The notes beneath the pieces were generated by a model. That model was not told the origin of the DNA and ran no database searches. It saw only the letters and a list, made by a program, of their open reading frames with translations. Position numbers and translations under genes: made by a program. A stretch of DNA of 48,185 nt from an uncultured Finegoldia sp. (lineage in GTDB: Bacteria > Bacillota > Clostridia > Tissierellales > Peptoniphilaceae), in contig NZ_CAMXVC010000008.1 in NCBI RefSeq assembly GCF_947252345.1, positions 1-48,185 of the forward strand, given 5' to 3'. This document shows, one piece after another, positions 1-7,958 of this stretch. The first letter of the stretch is position 1; every line of letters begins with the position of its first letter.

Positions 1-21
1 TGCTTTTTGTTTTGCATTTTA

Positions 22-47
22 AAAAGCACTTAACTTCAAGTGCTTTT
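22..47 (-). terminator. Terminator or operator hairpin left of the M18 aminopeptidase gene
   Basis: A 10-bp perfect stem (AAAAGCACTT paired with AAGTGCTTTT, 6-nt loop) is followed on the minus strand by five T. It could end the ispE-murI-aminopeptidase transcript. It also covers the predicted start of a leftward transcript from the promoter at 50-78, so it may act as an operator instead. Confidence 0.5.
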
Positions 48-49
48 AT

Positions 50-78
50 ATGATATCAATATATACACTAGTTGTCAA
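50..78 (-). promoter_or_regulatory. Leftward promoter at the window edge
   Basis: On the minus strand TTGACA (73-78) and TATCAT (50-55) are separated by 17 bp. Transcription would start near 43 and leave the window. The element TCAAGTGCTTT occurs at 36-46 and again at 75-85, flanking the -10, with an inverted AAAGCACTT at 23-31. The regulated gene lies outside the window. Confidence 0.6.
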
Positions 79-100
79 GTGCTTTATTTTTTATTTTATT

Positions 101-1486
101 TTATTTTAAAAATGCGTGGTAAGCTTTACTTGTCATATAGCAATCTGCTTTTGATAGTAATTCTACTGGGGCATGCATCGATAACATTGCAGTACCCATA
201 TCTACTACTTCTGCTCCTTTGTTTGCAAGTATATAGGCTATAGTTCCTCCGCCTCCTTGGTCAATTTTCCCAAGTTCTGTTGTTTGCCAGATTACATTTT
301 CTTTTTCGAATAATTCTCTTAGTTCGTTTAAAAATTCTGGGTTAGCATCATTTGAGTTGAATTTTCCGCCATGTCCTGTGAATTTTGCTATTGAAATTCC
401 ACATCCACAAAGAGCTGTGTTTGAGTCTTCAGTTGCTTCTGAATACAATGGGTCGATTGCTGCTGTTACATCTGCTGATAGCACTTTTGAATTTGCTAAA
501 ATTCTTCTCATTGTCAAGTCGTTGAATTTTTCAGATTGATTGTTTGCTATTTCTGCAATCATATTTTCCATATATGGTGCTTTCATTGATGTATTACCAA
601 CTGAGCCAATTTCTTCTTTGTCTACAAATAGTGCAATTGCGGTTCTTTTTGGGCTGTCAACTTTTAGAATTGCTTCTAATGTTGCATAAGAGCATACTCT
701 GTCGTCATGACCATGTGCTGCTATCATTGCTCCGTCAAATCCAACATCTCTGGCTTTTGTTGCTGGTACTATTTCGATTTCTGCTATTTGGAAATCCGAT
801 TCTGTGATTGAGTATTTTTCGTTTAAATATTTTAATATACATTTTTTTATAGGATTTTCTTTTTCATCTTTGAAATTGTAGCTGTCATGTCCAGCAATTA
901 TCGATAGTTTTTCCCCTTCGATTGCTTGTCCTAGTGTTTTTGCGTTCAAATCTTTTGATAAGTGTGCCAATAATTCTGTGATGTAGAATACTGGTTCGTC
1001 TTCTTTTTCACCTATTTTGATTTCTACTTTTTTCCCTTCATTTGTGAAGATAACTCCGTGCATTGCTAGTGGTATTGTTGTCCATTGATGTTTTTTTATT
1101 CCTCCATAATAATGAGTTTTCATCATTAATATGTTTTTATCTTCATTAAATGGTACCGCTCTTAAATCTAATCTTGGGCAATCTATGTGAGCTCCAACTA
1201 TGTTTAGTCCTTCGTTTATGTCATCACCAATAACCGCTAATACACAAGATTTTCCTTTGTTATTGATGAAGATTTTGTCACCTTTTTTTATTTTGTTTTT
1301 CAATGCTTCTTTAAGTTCTATAAATCCGTTTTGTTTTGCTTGATTTATTATGAATTGTGTTGCTTCTCTTTCTGTTTTACAATTGTCTAGGAAATTCTTG
1401 TATCTTTCTCCATAGGCATATATTTCTTTGTGTTCTTTTTCATCTACCATATTCCAAATGTTTGTCTTTTCGTGTTCCAATTGCAT
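101..1486 (-). CDS. M18 family aminopeptidase
   Basis: A 461-residue cytosolic zinc aminopeptidase of family M18 that removes N-terminal residues, typically acidic or neutral, from peptides. Visible metal-site motifs are GAHIDCPRLD around His100, GHDDRVCS around residues 259-266, DKEEIGSVG at 289-297 and a C-terminal MHAPVE segment. The length fits the family. It begins one base after the murI stop and is the last gene of a grx-ispE-murI-aminopeptidase cluster. The exact substrate preference cannot be read from the sequence. Confidence 0.93.
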   Translation of the reverse strand: MQLEHEKTNIWNMVDEKEHKEIYAYGERYKNFLDNCKTEREATQFIINQAKQNGFIELKEALKNKIKKGDKIFINNKGKSCVLAVIGDDINEGLNIVGAHIDCPRLDLRAVPFNEDKNILMMKTHYYGGIKKHQWTTIPLAMHGVIFTNEGKKVEIKIGEKEDEPVFYITELLAHLSKDLNAKTLGQAIEGEKLSIIAGHDSYNFKDEKENPIKKCILKYLNEKYSITESDFQIAEIEIVPATKARDVGFDGAMIAAHGHDDRVCSYATLEAILKVDSPKRTAIALFVDKEEIGSVGNTSMKAPYMENMIAEIANNQSEKFNDLTMRRILANSKVLSADVTAAIDPLYSEATEDSNTALCGCGISIAKFTGHGGKFNSNDANPEFLNELRELFEKENVIWQTTELGKIDQGGGGTIAYILANKGAEVVDMGTAMLSMHAPVELLSKADCYMTSKAYHAFLK

Positions 1487-1487
1487 A

Positions 1488-2276
1488 TTATCTCTCCATT
1501 TCTATAACTTTTTCTATTGGTTCTCCCATAATTTTTGAGCCGTTTGTTTGAAAATCCACTGGTTTTTTCGTGACATAGTATTCAACATTGCTTCTATTTT
1601 CATAGTTGCCACAAATTTCATATACATCTTGTGATAGCAAGTCTGCGGGGTCTATGAATTTTATTTTTTCTCCGGTGTATTTTTTTAGGTAATCCAACAA
1701 TATAGGATAATGTGTACACCCCAAAATTATCGTGTCTGCTCCAAATTCAACTATTGGCTTGATGTATTCTTCGACTTTTTCCATAATCAACTCGTCATTT
1801 TTGCACCCTTCTTCTACGATACTAACAAAGTCAATGCAAGCTGATTGTAGCACTTCAATGTGATTGTGTTCGAGGAGTTTCTTGTACAGTCCGTTATTTA
1901 CCGTCGCCTTTGTAGCTATTACTCCGACTTTTTTGTTTATAGTCTGTTGCAGTGCCGATCTTACTCCGTAATCTACTACTCCAATAATGTCAAATTTTGC
2001 TGATTTTTTCATATGTTCTAGTGCTATTGATGTCAGCGTATTGCACGCAACTATCAATAAATCTATATTTTTATTATTGAAAAATTTGACAATATTGTCA
2101 GATATTTCAAGCATTTCATCTCTTGTTTTTGAGCCGTATGGAACATTTTTGCAGTCAGCAAAATATATATATTGCTTGTTCGGCATTAGTTTTTTTACTT
2201 TTTTGAATACTGTTAGTCCGCCTAGTCCTGAATCTACAAAGCCTATTTTATTATAAGGTTTTTGTTTTAAATACAT
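1488..2276 (-). CDS. murI: Glutamate racemase
   Basis: Converts L-glutamate to D-glutamate for peptidoglycan stem peptides, in the cytosol. The 262 residues carry the N-terminal VDSGLGGLTV motif, DCKNVPYGSK, and the two catalytic cysteines in ACNT (Cys78) and GCTHYP (Cys187). The reading frame begins inside the end of ispE (26-bp overlap), with an AAAGGA Shine-Dalgarno-like stretch about 11 nt upstream of the ATG, so the two are probably translationally coupled. The aminopeptidase gene follows at once. Confidence 0.96.
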   Translation of the reverse strand: MYLKQKPYNKIGFVDSGLGGLTVFKKVKKLMPNKQYIYFADCKNVPYGSKTRDEMLEISDNIVKFFNNKNIDLLIVACNTLTSIALEHMKKSAKFDIIGVVDYGVRSALQQTINKKVGVIATKATVNNGLYKKLLEHNHIEVLQSACIDFVSIVEEGCKNDELIMEKVEEYIKPIVEFGADTIILGCTHYPILLDYLKKYTGEKIKFIDPADLLSQDVYEICGNYENRSNVEYYVTKKPVDFQTNGSKIMGEPIEKVIEMER

Positions 2277-3084
2277 ACTTATACTTATCCTTTAATTTAT
2301 TATAGCAATTTTCATAGTCTTCAGTGTTTTCGAAAATCCCAAACACAGTTGGTCCCGAACCACTCATTAAAGATAAGTTTGCTTTTAAATTAATCAATTC
2401 TTTTTTTATTGTTGATATATCTTTTACTAATTCTTCTGACACACTTTCCATGACGTTAAATGCGTATTGATAAAATTTGTCATACTCACAATTGTTGATG
2501 AAATTAGCTATTTCATCTAATCCACCTTTTTCAATCTTCAATTTATCGTAGACCTGTTTAGATGATATTTTCATCCCATTATTCACTATTATTATTTTTT
2601 TGCCGGAAAAATCTGATAATCTTTCCAGTTCATTTCCTATTCCAGTAGCTCTGACACATTTTTTACAAGTAAAGTAATAGGTGTCTGCGCCTGTCAATCG
2701 TGAGATTTCTTTGTATTCTTCTTGTGTAAGATTTAGATTCAAATCTTCATCGACAAACATCAGAAATTCTGCTGCGTTGGAACTTCCTCCAGCTAGTCCT
2801 GCCGCAATCGGAATTTGTTTGTCAACAAATACATCGTAGCCTGAATTTATGTTTCTGAATTTTTTTAAATTATCGTATATTTTGCATATTAAGTTTGACT
2901 CGTCCGTCGGAAAATCTTGACTGTTTGAACTTAATGCCAATTTATTTTTGTTATTTCTTGTTATTTCAATAACATCGTGGAGTTGTATTAAGTTCATAAT
3001 CGTGTCTATATTGTGGTAACCGTCATCTCTTGTGCCTACTACATCAAGTGACAGGTTGATTTTAGCGTAGCTATTTATTTTCAT
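2251..3084 (-). CDS. ispE: 4-diphosphocytidyl-2-C-methyl-D-erythritol kinase
   Basis: GHMP-family kinase that phosphorylates CDP-methylerythritol in the non-mevalonate isoprenoid pathway. The N-terminus has the SYAKINLSLDV motif and the ATP-binding PIAAGLAGGSSNAA segment lies near 92-105. The usual GxDVPF block reads GADTYYF followed by a Cys-rich CKKC stretch, a mild divergence, while the following ATGIGNE is conserved. The gene overlaps the upstream thioredoxin-fold gene by 14 bp and murI by 26 bp. Position between veg and wall genes matches the Bacillus veg-ispE neighbourhood. Confidence 0.94.
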   Translation of the reverse strand: MKINSYAKINLSLDVVGTRDDGYHNIDTIMNLIQLHDVIEITRNNKNKLALSSNSQDFPTDESNLICKIYDNLKKFRNINSGYDVFVDKQIPIAAGLAGGSSNAAEFLMFVDEDLNLNLTQEEYKEISRLTGADTYYFTCKKCVRATGIGNELERLSDFSGKKIIIVNNGMKISSKQVYDKLKIEKGGLDEIANFINNCEYDKFYQYAFNVMESVSEELVKDISTIKKELINLKANLSLMSGSGPTVFGIFENTEDYENCYNKLKDKYKYVFKTKTL

Positions 3085-3340
3085 TAAACACTCTTAAATC
3101 TTCTATACCTTGGAAGAAGACGATTGTTTTTTCATCAGTAATCATAGGTATTCCGACTCTATTTTCTTTTTTTATCGATTCAAACTCTTCACGATTGTCT
3201 CTGAATTTTAAAAATTCTTTTAAATTTTTCATACAATCTGTTATGTTTATCATTTCGTATTCAATGCCAGCTTTTTGTAATTTATCAATTGCTTCTACAC
3301 AACCTGGGCATTTTTCTGACATAAATAATTTTAATTTCAT
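3071..3340 (-). CDS. Glutaredoxin-like thioredoxin-fold protein (CPGC)
   Basis: An 89-residue small redox protein. A CPGC active-site motif sits near residues 12-15, followed by the thioredoxin-fold cis-proline region RVGIPMI and a C-terminal FFQGIEDL stretch resembling the glutathione/substrate-side loop of glutaredoxins. The insert DCMKNLKEFLKFRDNR is longer than in NrdH. Its physiological partner is unknown. It is the first gene before ispE, with an AGAGGTG Shine-Dalgarno and a good promoter at 3360-3388. Confidence 0.8.
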   Translation of the reverse strand: MKLKLFMSEKCPGCVEAIDKLQKAGIEYEMINITDCMKNLKEFLKFRDNREEFESIKKENRVGIPMITDEKTIVFFQGIEDLRVFNENK

Positions 3341-3359
3341 ATTGCACCTCTATTATTAG

Positions 3360-3388
3360 ATTATACTATTGTTTATTTGTGAAATCAA
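3360..3388 (-). promoter_or_regulatory. Promoter of the grx-ispE-murI-aminopeptidase operon
   Basis: TTGATT (3383-3388) and TATAAT (3360-3365) on the minus strand, spacer 17 bp. The start codon at 3340 follows closely. Confidence 0.7.
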
Positions 3389-3391
3389 ACT

Positions 3392-3415
3392 AAAAAAACG
3401 ACCTCTCGGTCGCTT
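3392..3415 (-). terminator. Rho-independent terminator of veg
   Basis: Stem CGACC/GGTCG with a 4-nt loop (3399-3412), A-run on one side and T-run on the other, directly after the veg stop codon. Confidence 0.85.
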
Positions 3416-3416
3416 T

Positions 3417-3656
3417 TTAACATAATTCCAATTTTACTGTTGATGTAAGAATATCTGAGTAAGTATAAGAAATTGTTCTTTCAGAATCATATTCATTAGT
3501 TACTTTAATTGTGAACAAGCTTGGGAACACTTGACAAATAGTTCCTTTGTTAGTGACAATTTTATTTCGTCCTTTATCTGCCTCGACAATAACATCTTTT
3601 CCAATATTATTTCTAACTTGACTTCTAATCATGTTCAAATCATTAATTTCCTTCAC
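3417..3656 (-). CDS. veg: Veg family protein
   Basis: A 79-residue small basic protein of the Veg family, linked in Bacillus to biofilm matrix expression. The recognisable core runs from IRSQVRNNIGKDVIVEADKG through the KIVTNKGTI, VFPSLFTIKV and SYTYSDILT segments, the usual family pattern. I choose the GTG at 3656 rather than the in-frame ATG at 3719, because a strong TTAGGAGG lies 6 nt before the GTG and the longer form would overlap the promoter -10 and -35. Its own tandem promoters and terminator make it a monocistronic unit. Confidence 0.9.
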   Translation of the reverse strand: MKEINDLNMIRSQVRNNIGKDVIVEADKGRNKIVTNKGTICQVFPSLFTIKVTNEYDSERTISYTYSDILTSTVKLELC

Positions 3657-3690
3657 GTTATTCCTCCTAACAGATTCAATCGTTAGATAA

Positions 3691-3719
3691 ATTATATCAC
3701 TAAGAGGGCTATAAGTCAA
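3691..3719 (-). promoter_or_regulatory. Proximal veg promoter (P2)
   Basis: TTGACT (3714-3719) and TATAAT (3691-3696) on the minus strand, spacer 17 bp, with TG one base before the -10 (extended -10). Confidence 0.8.
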
Positions 3720-3731
3720 ATTAAATATTTT

Positions 3732-3760
3732 ATTTTACAGTAATAATTTAATTATGTCAA
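3732..3760 (-). promoter_or_regulatory. Distal veg promoter (P1)
   Basis: TTGACA (3755-3760) and TAAAAT (3732-3737) on the minus strand, spacer 17 bp, 41 bp upstream of P2. Tandem strong promoters are also the hallmark of veg in Bacillus. Confidence 0.75.
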
Positions 3761-3784
3761 TAGTTTTTCAAAAATTTTTATTTT

Positions 3785-5152
3785 TTATATTCCAAGTGCG
3801 ATGTGTGCCATTTCAAAATAAATTAACAAACTCAACGCGTCTACTATTGTTGTAATCAATGGTCCCGCCATTATTGCTGGGTCGAGTTTTAATTTTTTGG
3901 CGATAATTGGCAACATTCCGCCGATTAATTTAGCAGTTACTATTGTGAATACCAAAGTAATTGACACTACAAATCCAATTGGAACACTGACTCTGTCTAC
4001 TATCATTGTTTTGATGAAACAAACAATGCTCATTACAATTGATACAAGAATCGCTACTCTGAACTCTTTGAAGAAAACTTTGAACCAATCTTTGGTGCTG
4101 ATTTCACCTGTCGCCAGTCCACGTATTATCAATGTTGATGATTGTGAGCCGGAATTTCCTCCCGTGTCCATTATCATAGGAATAAATGCCGATAAAATAA
4201 TTGCTTTTCCGATTAGACTTTCGTAATGCGTCATAATAGAGCCTGTAAACGTCGCAGAAATCATCAAAATCAATAGCCAAGCTATACGTTTTTTTGCCAA
4301 AGTGAACACAGTTTGATCCAAATATTCATCTTCATCCGGACTCATACCTGCCATCAATTGAAAGTCTTCTGTTGCCTCTTGTTCCATAACTTCCATGATA
4401 TCGTCAACTGTTATTATTCCTGTAAGTCTTTTTTCATTGTCTACAACTGGAAGAATTACAAATCCGTATTTTTTGAACATATCTGCAACGGTTTCTTGGT
4501 CGTCATCTGTGTGTACATATATTACATCTTCATCCATCAAATCTTCTATAAGAGTTTCTGGTTCGTTTGTCACTATAGTTCTTAGCGACACAAATCCAAG
4601 TAATGTTTTCTTTTCGTTTGTAACATAACAAGTATAGACGGTCTGTTTGTCAACTCCTGTTTTTTTGATAACTTCGAGAGCTTTTCTGACAGTATAATAA
4701 GATCTGAGTTCAATATATTCGATTGTCATCAAAGAACCCGCCGAGTCTTCAGGATAATTTAAGAATTGATTGATAAGATTTCTCTCGTTTTTGTTAGTGT
4801 GTCTGAGCACTTTTTTGACAATACCAGCAGGCATTTCTTCAATCAAGTCAATCATATCGTCGAAATACAATTCATCAACTATGAATTTGACTTCTTTATC
4901 ACTGAATGCGTCCAACAACCTGGTCCTATGGTCATTCTCCATATGTGAAAAAACATCGATGCAATCGTCTTTGTTCAGTAATCTAAAAACCAACATAGCA
5001 CTTTTTAAATCCAATGACTCGATGTATTCGGCAATATCAACTGGATTGTATTTTTGAATTTGGCTTTTGAGTTTCAAATAATCTTTATCAGAAAGATATT
5101 TATTGAGCAAATCCATATCTATTTCTTGACGCTTAAAATTTGTATCCCTCAT
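3785..5152 (-). CDS. mgtE: Magnesium transporter MgtE
   Basis: A 455-residue MgtE-type magnesium channel. The N-terminal helical domain (VDIAEYIESL, MPAGIVKKVL, LNYPEDSAGSLMT) is followed by two CBS domains and a C-terminal membrane domain of about five helices holding the pore motif DTGGNSGSQSS. I start it at the ATG at 5152, since AGGTGG lies 8 nt upstream; an in-frame GTG exists 12 bp earlier. No M-box riboswitch fits in the 120-bp upstream gap. No terminator is seen downstream, so reading through into veg is possible. Confidence 0.95.
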   Translation of the reverse strand: MRDTNFKRQEIDMDLLNKYLSDKDYLKLKSQIQKYNPVDIAEYIESLDLKSAMLVFRLLNKDDCIDVFSHMENDHRTRLLDAFSDKEVKFIVDELYFDDMIDLIEEMPAGIVKKVLRHTNKNERNLINQFLNYPEDSAGSLMTIEYIELRSYYTVRKALEVIKKTGVDKQTVYTCYVTNEKKTLLGFVSLRTIVTNEPETLIEDLMDEDVIYVHTDDDQETVADMFKKYGFVILPVVDNEKRLTGIITVDDIMEVMEQEATEDFQLMAGMSPDEDEYLDQTVFTLAKKRIAWLLILMISATFTGSIMTHYESLIGKAIILSAFIPMIMDTGGNSGSQSSTLIIRGLATGEISTKDWFKVFFKEFRVAILVSIVMSIVCFIKTMIVDRVSVPIGFVVSITLVFTIVTAKLIGGMLPIIAKKLKLDPAIMAGPLITTIVDALSLLIYFEMAHIALGI

Positions 5153-5186
5153 ATTTCTCACCACCTATAATTTTAGTTCTTATTAA

Positions 5187-5195
5187 ATTATATCA
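5187..5195 (-). promoter_or_regulatory. Extended -10 promoter of mgtE
   Basis: TGATATAAT on the minus strand 35 bp before the mgtE start, without a good -35 at the usual distance. Confidence 0.5.
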
Positions 5196-5215
5196 TAGCT
5201 GGTCAAATTTTATAC

Positions 5216-5244
5216 TTGAATGAATGCAAAGGTTATATTATAAT
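5216..5244 (+). promoter_or_regulatory. Promoter of the DUF1858 gene
   Basis: TTGAAT (5216-5221) and TATAAT (5239-5244), spacer 17 bp, divergent from mgtE. Confidence 0.7.
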
Positions 5245-5273
5245 AAGAATATAAATGATAAAGGGGTGATTTT

Positions 5274-5462
5274 ATGGAAATTACTAAAGATATGTTAATC
5301 GGAGATATTATCAGAACTAATCCAGATTCTGTTGAGGTGTTATTTAGAAACGGATTATCTTGTATAGGTTGTCCAGCAAGCCAAATGGAAAGTTTGGAAG
5401 AAGCTTGCATGGTTCACGGATTAGATGTCAATTATTTATTAGAACAATTAAACAAAAACTAA
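5274..5462 (+). CDS. DUF1858 domain-containing small protein
   Basis: A 62-residue protein that is essentially one DUF1858 domain: the DMLIGDII start, a NPDSVEVLFRNGLSCIGCP core and a C-terminal helix. The CxGC pair (Cys30 and Cys33 region) is typical; related domains occur alone or fused to hybrid-cluster or ScdA-type iron-sulfur proteins, which suggests a redox or metal role, but its function is unproven. AAAGGGGTG gives a clear ribosome site. One of the few plus-strand genes, with its own promoter and terminator. Confidence 0.88.
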   Translation: MEITKDMLIGDIIRTNPDSVEVLFRNGLSCIGCPASQMESLEEACMVHGLDVNYLLEQLNKN

Positions 5463-5469
5463 TATAACT

Positions 5470-5490
5470 CCCACTTCGCTGTGGGTTTTT
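5470..5490 (+). terminator. Terminator of the DUF1858 gene
   Basis: Stem CCCAC/GTGGG (5470-5485) followed by TTTTT, 8 bp after the stop codon. Confidence 0.85.
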
Positions 5491-5496
5491 CACACT

Positions 5497-5532
5497 AAAA
5501 AAACTACCTGCATATTTGCAAGTAGTTTTTTT
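5497..5532 (-). terminator. Terminator of the glutaredoxin gene
   Basis: A 10-bp stem near 5503-5526 flanked by A7 and T7. Its single mismatch becomes a G-U pair only when read on the minus strand, which supports leftward use. It faces the plus-strand terminator at 5470. Confidence 0.85.
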
Positions 5533-5533
5533 C

Positions 5534-5764
5534 TTATAATCCCAAAGCTTCTTTTAATTTTTCTTGGTCAAAACCAACAATTTCTTTGTCACCTATGATA
5601 GTAACAGGAACTCCCATATGTCCTTTTTTCATAAGTTCTTTTCTAGCTTCTTGGTCTTGTGAAATGTTTTTTTCTGTATATTTTACATTGTTTTCATCCA
5701 TATAGTCTTTTGCTGCGTGACAATATTGGCATCCATCACTTGTATAAATTGTTACATCTTTCAT
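5534..5764 (-). CDS. Glutaredoxin family protein (CQYC)
   Basis: A 76-residue NrdH/glutaredoxin-like thiol-disulfide protein. The redox motif CQYC is at 12-15, the cis-proline VPVT near 53-56, and the C-terminal IVGFDQEKL matches the FxxxKL ending typical of NrdH and small glutaredoxins. The likely role is reduction of cytosolic disulfides by thioredoxin reductase or glutathione-independent donors; the partner is unknown. Monocistronic, downstream of ksgA but with its own terminator. A GGAGGT site precedes the ATG. Confidence 0.88.
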   Translation of the reverse strand: MKDVTIYTSDGCQYCHAAKDYMDENNVKYTEKNISQDQEARKELMKKGHMGVPVTIIGDKEIVGFDQEKLKEALGL

Positions 5765-5815
5765 AAAAATACCTCCTTAAAGTTTCTACAGTATTTATAC
5801 CCTTATTTGAAAATA

Positions 5816-6667
5816 TTAATCATTTTCAATTAATTTTTTTGTTATGTTTTTATAATCGTCAAGCGACAAATTTTCTGCCCTTAAATTTTCTTTCAAGCCC
5901 AACTCAGATAGTATTTTTTTTAAATCTTCTTTTTTTATATTCACGAATCCCGTTGATAAACTATTTAAAATCGTCTTTCTTCGTTTACTAAACCCAGATT
6001 TTATTAAATTTGTGAGCAAGACATTGTCAACTGACTCGTCCAATTTTTTAAGCTTGAGATTGACAACTGCACTATCAACTTTTGGTTGAGGCATAAAAAC
6101 GAATTTAGGAGCATTCAAAATAATCTTTGCATCGCTATTTTGTTTGACAAAAAGGCTTAGTGCACCGTAATCTTTGCTGGATTTTTCCGCAACCATTCGA
6201 TTTGCTACCTCTTTTTGAACCATCACTGTAATAGAATCTATAATATCTCTGTAATTAAACAAATGCTCTATTATAGGCGTCGTGATGTAATAAGGCAGAT
6301 TTGCAACAACTTTGAATTTTTTCCCTTCGTGTTCGAGTTTTTTTAAATCAACCTTTAACACGTCTTCATTGATTATCTGGAAATTTTCCCTATCACCGAC
6401 AGTGTATCCCAATACATCCATAAGTCTTGTATCAATCTCGATAGAGTACAAAAATTTGCAATTGTCGACAAGCCTTTCTGTTAATGTTCCAAATCCTGGG
6501 CCGATTTCAATCACATAGTCATCTTTTGTAATTTCTGAGTATTCAATAATATTTTCAATAAGATTACCATCTATAAGAAAATTTTGGCCCAAAGCTTTCG
6601 AAAACTTAAATCCAAATTTATCCAATATCTCCTTAATATATGAAGGCTTGTGAAGGTTATAACTCAT
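5816..6667 (-). CDS. rsmA: 16S rRNA (adenine1518-N6/adenine1519-N6)-dimethyltransferase
   Basis: KsgA/RsmA, 283 residues, uses S-adenosylmethionine to dimethylate two adjacent adenosines in the 3' hairpin of 16S rRNA during 30S maturation. Seen: the KALGQNFLID start motif, SAM-binding EIGPGFGTLTE near residues 55-65, catalytic NLPYYITTP and the C-terminal RRKT/LSL domain. It overlaps rnmV by 11 bp and follows metG-tatD-rnmV exactly as in Bacillus. Confidence 0.97.
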   Translation of the reverse strand: MSYNLHKPSYIKEILDKFGFKFSKALGQNFLIDGNLIENIIEYSEITKDDYVIEIGPGFGTLTERLVDNCKFLYSIEIDTRLMDVLGYTVGDRENFQIINEDVLKVDLKKLEHEGKKFKVVANLPYYITTPIIEHLFNYRDIIDSITVMVQKEVANRMVAEKSSKDYGALSLFVKQNSDAKIILNAPKFVFMPQPKVDSAVVNLKLKKLDESVDNVLLTNLIKSGFSKRRKTILNSLSTGFVNIKKEDLKKILSELGLKENLRAENLSLDDYKNITKKLIEND

Positions 6668-7187
6668 AATTTATAGCCTCCTCTAACTTTTCTCTTGAAA
6701 TATTGTAATTATTCAGCATTCTAAGAAAGCTTTTTGCGTTGCCATAACCTATATTCAAAATTTGTCCAACTTTTATTCGCAAAGCCTTCGAACCATCTCC
6801 AACCAAGCCATAATATATCATATCATCCATCGTGTACTCTTTCTTTTTATCGACGATTGATGGGTGAGCATTTTCGATAGCAATTAAGATATCTTCTTCT
6901 TTTGCATTCTCAATTCCAATATCTTTATCTTTGATACACAAATTCTGTGCTACAAAAGCATTTTTAGCATCAGGAATGAAATCATTGATTCTTTTTCTGA
7001 TTTTATTTCCCGCATAATCAGGGTCTGTGAGAATTATAATTCCTCTATCTTTGCTTATTTTTTTTAATCTTTGAAGAAGTTTTTCACCGAAATAAATCCC
7101 GCCAGTGCACACCACTTCACAATCCAATGCCCTTTTTACTCTTTGTTCGTCATCTCTTCCTTCGACAACAATTATTTCTTTTATCAT
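6657..7187 (-). CDS. rnmV: Ribonuclease M5
   Basis: Toprim-domain endonuclease that trims 5S rRNA precursors in Gram-positive bacteria. The 176 residues hold the Toprim glutamate in VVEGRDDEQ near residue 9 and the DPDYAG motif near 54-59, plus the C-terminal domain with GNAKSFLRMLN. The length agrees with the family. It lies between tatD (3 bp gap) and ksgA (overlap), the conserved Firmicute order. Confidence 0.95.
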   Translation of the reverse strand: MIKEIIVVEGRDDEQRVKRALDCEVVCTGGIYFGEKLLQRLKKISKDRGIIILTDPDYAGNKIRKRINDFIPDAKNAFVAQNLCIKDKDIGIENAKEEDILIAIENAHPSIVDKKKEYTMDDMIYYGLVGDGSKALRIKVGQILNIGYGNAKSFLRMLNNYNISREKLEEAINYEL

Positions 7188-7190
7188 AAT

Positions 7191-7958
7191 TTACCATCCA
7201 AAAATATCGTCAGCGTTCTTGCAAATTATCCGTGCCGCCTGTTTTTCAGTCATATTGTGAAGAAGACTGACTTTTTGTAAAACCAGATTGACGTATTTCG
7301 GCTCATTCCTTTTCCCACGATATGGATGTGGCGTCAAATAAGGCGAGTCCGTCTCCACCAAAATCTTGTCCATCGGAAGCTTTGCGCATATTTCTTGTAC
7401 ATTTCTAGCGTTTTTGAAAGTAACGACACCACTAAACGAAATATAATATCCAAGTTCTATAAATTTTTGTGCCATTTCATAACTACCAGAATACGAGTGC
7501 ATTATTCCTCTTACATCGTGATATTTTGCCAATATGTCATAAGTATCTTGAATTGCATCTCTAGTGTGAATTATAACAGGCAATTTTTTCCTTTCAGCTA
7601 TCTCCATTTGTTTTTCAAACAAATATTTTTGCTTTTGTTTGTCATATTCATAATGATAATCTAGCCCAATTTCACCAATAGCCTTGCATTTTGGGTTGTC
7701 AGCCAATTCTTCTATTTTCAAAATATCTTCATCTGTAAATCTACTATCCTCTTCCGGATGGATTCCTACAGCGTTGTACAAAAAATCATACTTTTCAGAT
7801 AATTCAATGGCTTTTACGGAGTTTTCAACATTATCACTTGGAAGCATCGCTTTTACAACAGAATTAGATTTTAAGTCTTCGATAATTTTGTCCCTATCAA
7901 AATCAAATTTTTCATCTGTCAAGTGACAATGTGTGTCATAAATTACATAATCTCCCAT
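7191..7958 (-). CDS. tatD: TatD family metal-dependent deoxyribonuclease
   Basis: A 255-residue TIM-barrel hydrolase of the TatD family (YabD in Bacillus). Metal-binding motifs visible are DTHCHL near residues 8-13, GEIGLDYH, HTRDA and ETDSPYL toward the C-terminus. Family members are 3'-5' DNases thought to act in DNA repair or quality control. Its stop overlaps the metG start and it is followed by rnmV, so co-transcription from the T-box-controlled metG promoter is likely. Confidence 0.94.
   Translation of the reverse strand: MGDYVIYDTHCHLTDEKFDFDRDKIIEDLKSNSVVKAMLPSDNVENSVKAIELSEKYDFLYNAVGIHPEEDSRFTDEDILKIEELADNPKCKAIGEIGLDYHYEYDKQKQKYLFEKQMEIAERKKLPVIIHTRDAIQDTYDILAKYHDVRGIMHSYSGSYEMAQKFIELGYYISFSGVVTFKNARNVQEICAKLPMDKILVETDSPYLTPHPYRGKRNEPKYVNLVLQKVSLLHNMTEKQAARIICKNADDIFGW

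Noticed and set aside
3657..3719. Longer N-terminus for Veg starting at 3719
   Set aside because: The extension overlaps the P2 promoter, whereas a strong Shine-Dalgarno lies right before the GTG at 3656.
5165..5273. M-box magnesium riboswitch before mgtE
   Set aside because: The gap is about 120 bp and contains divergent promoters; there is no room or structure for an M-box.
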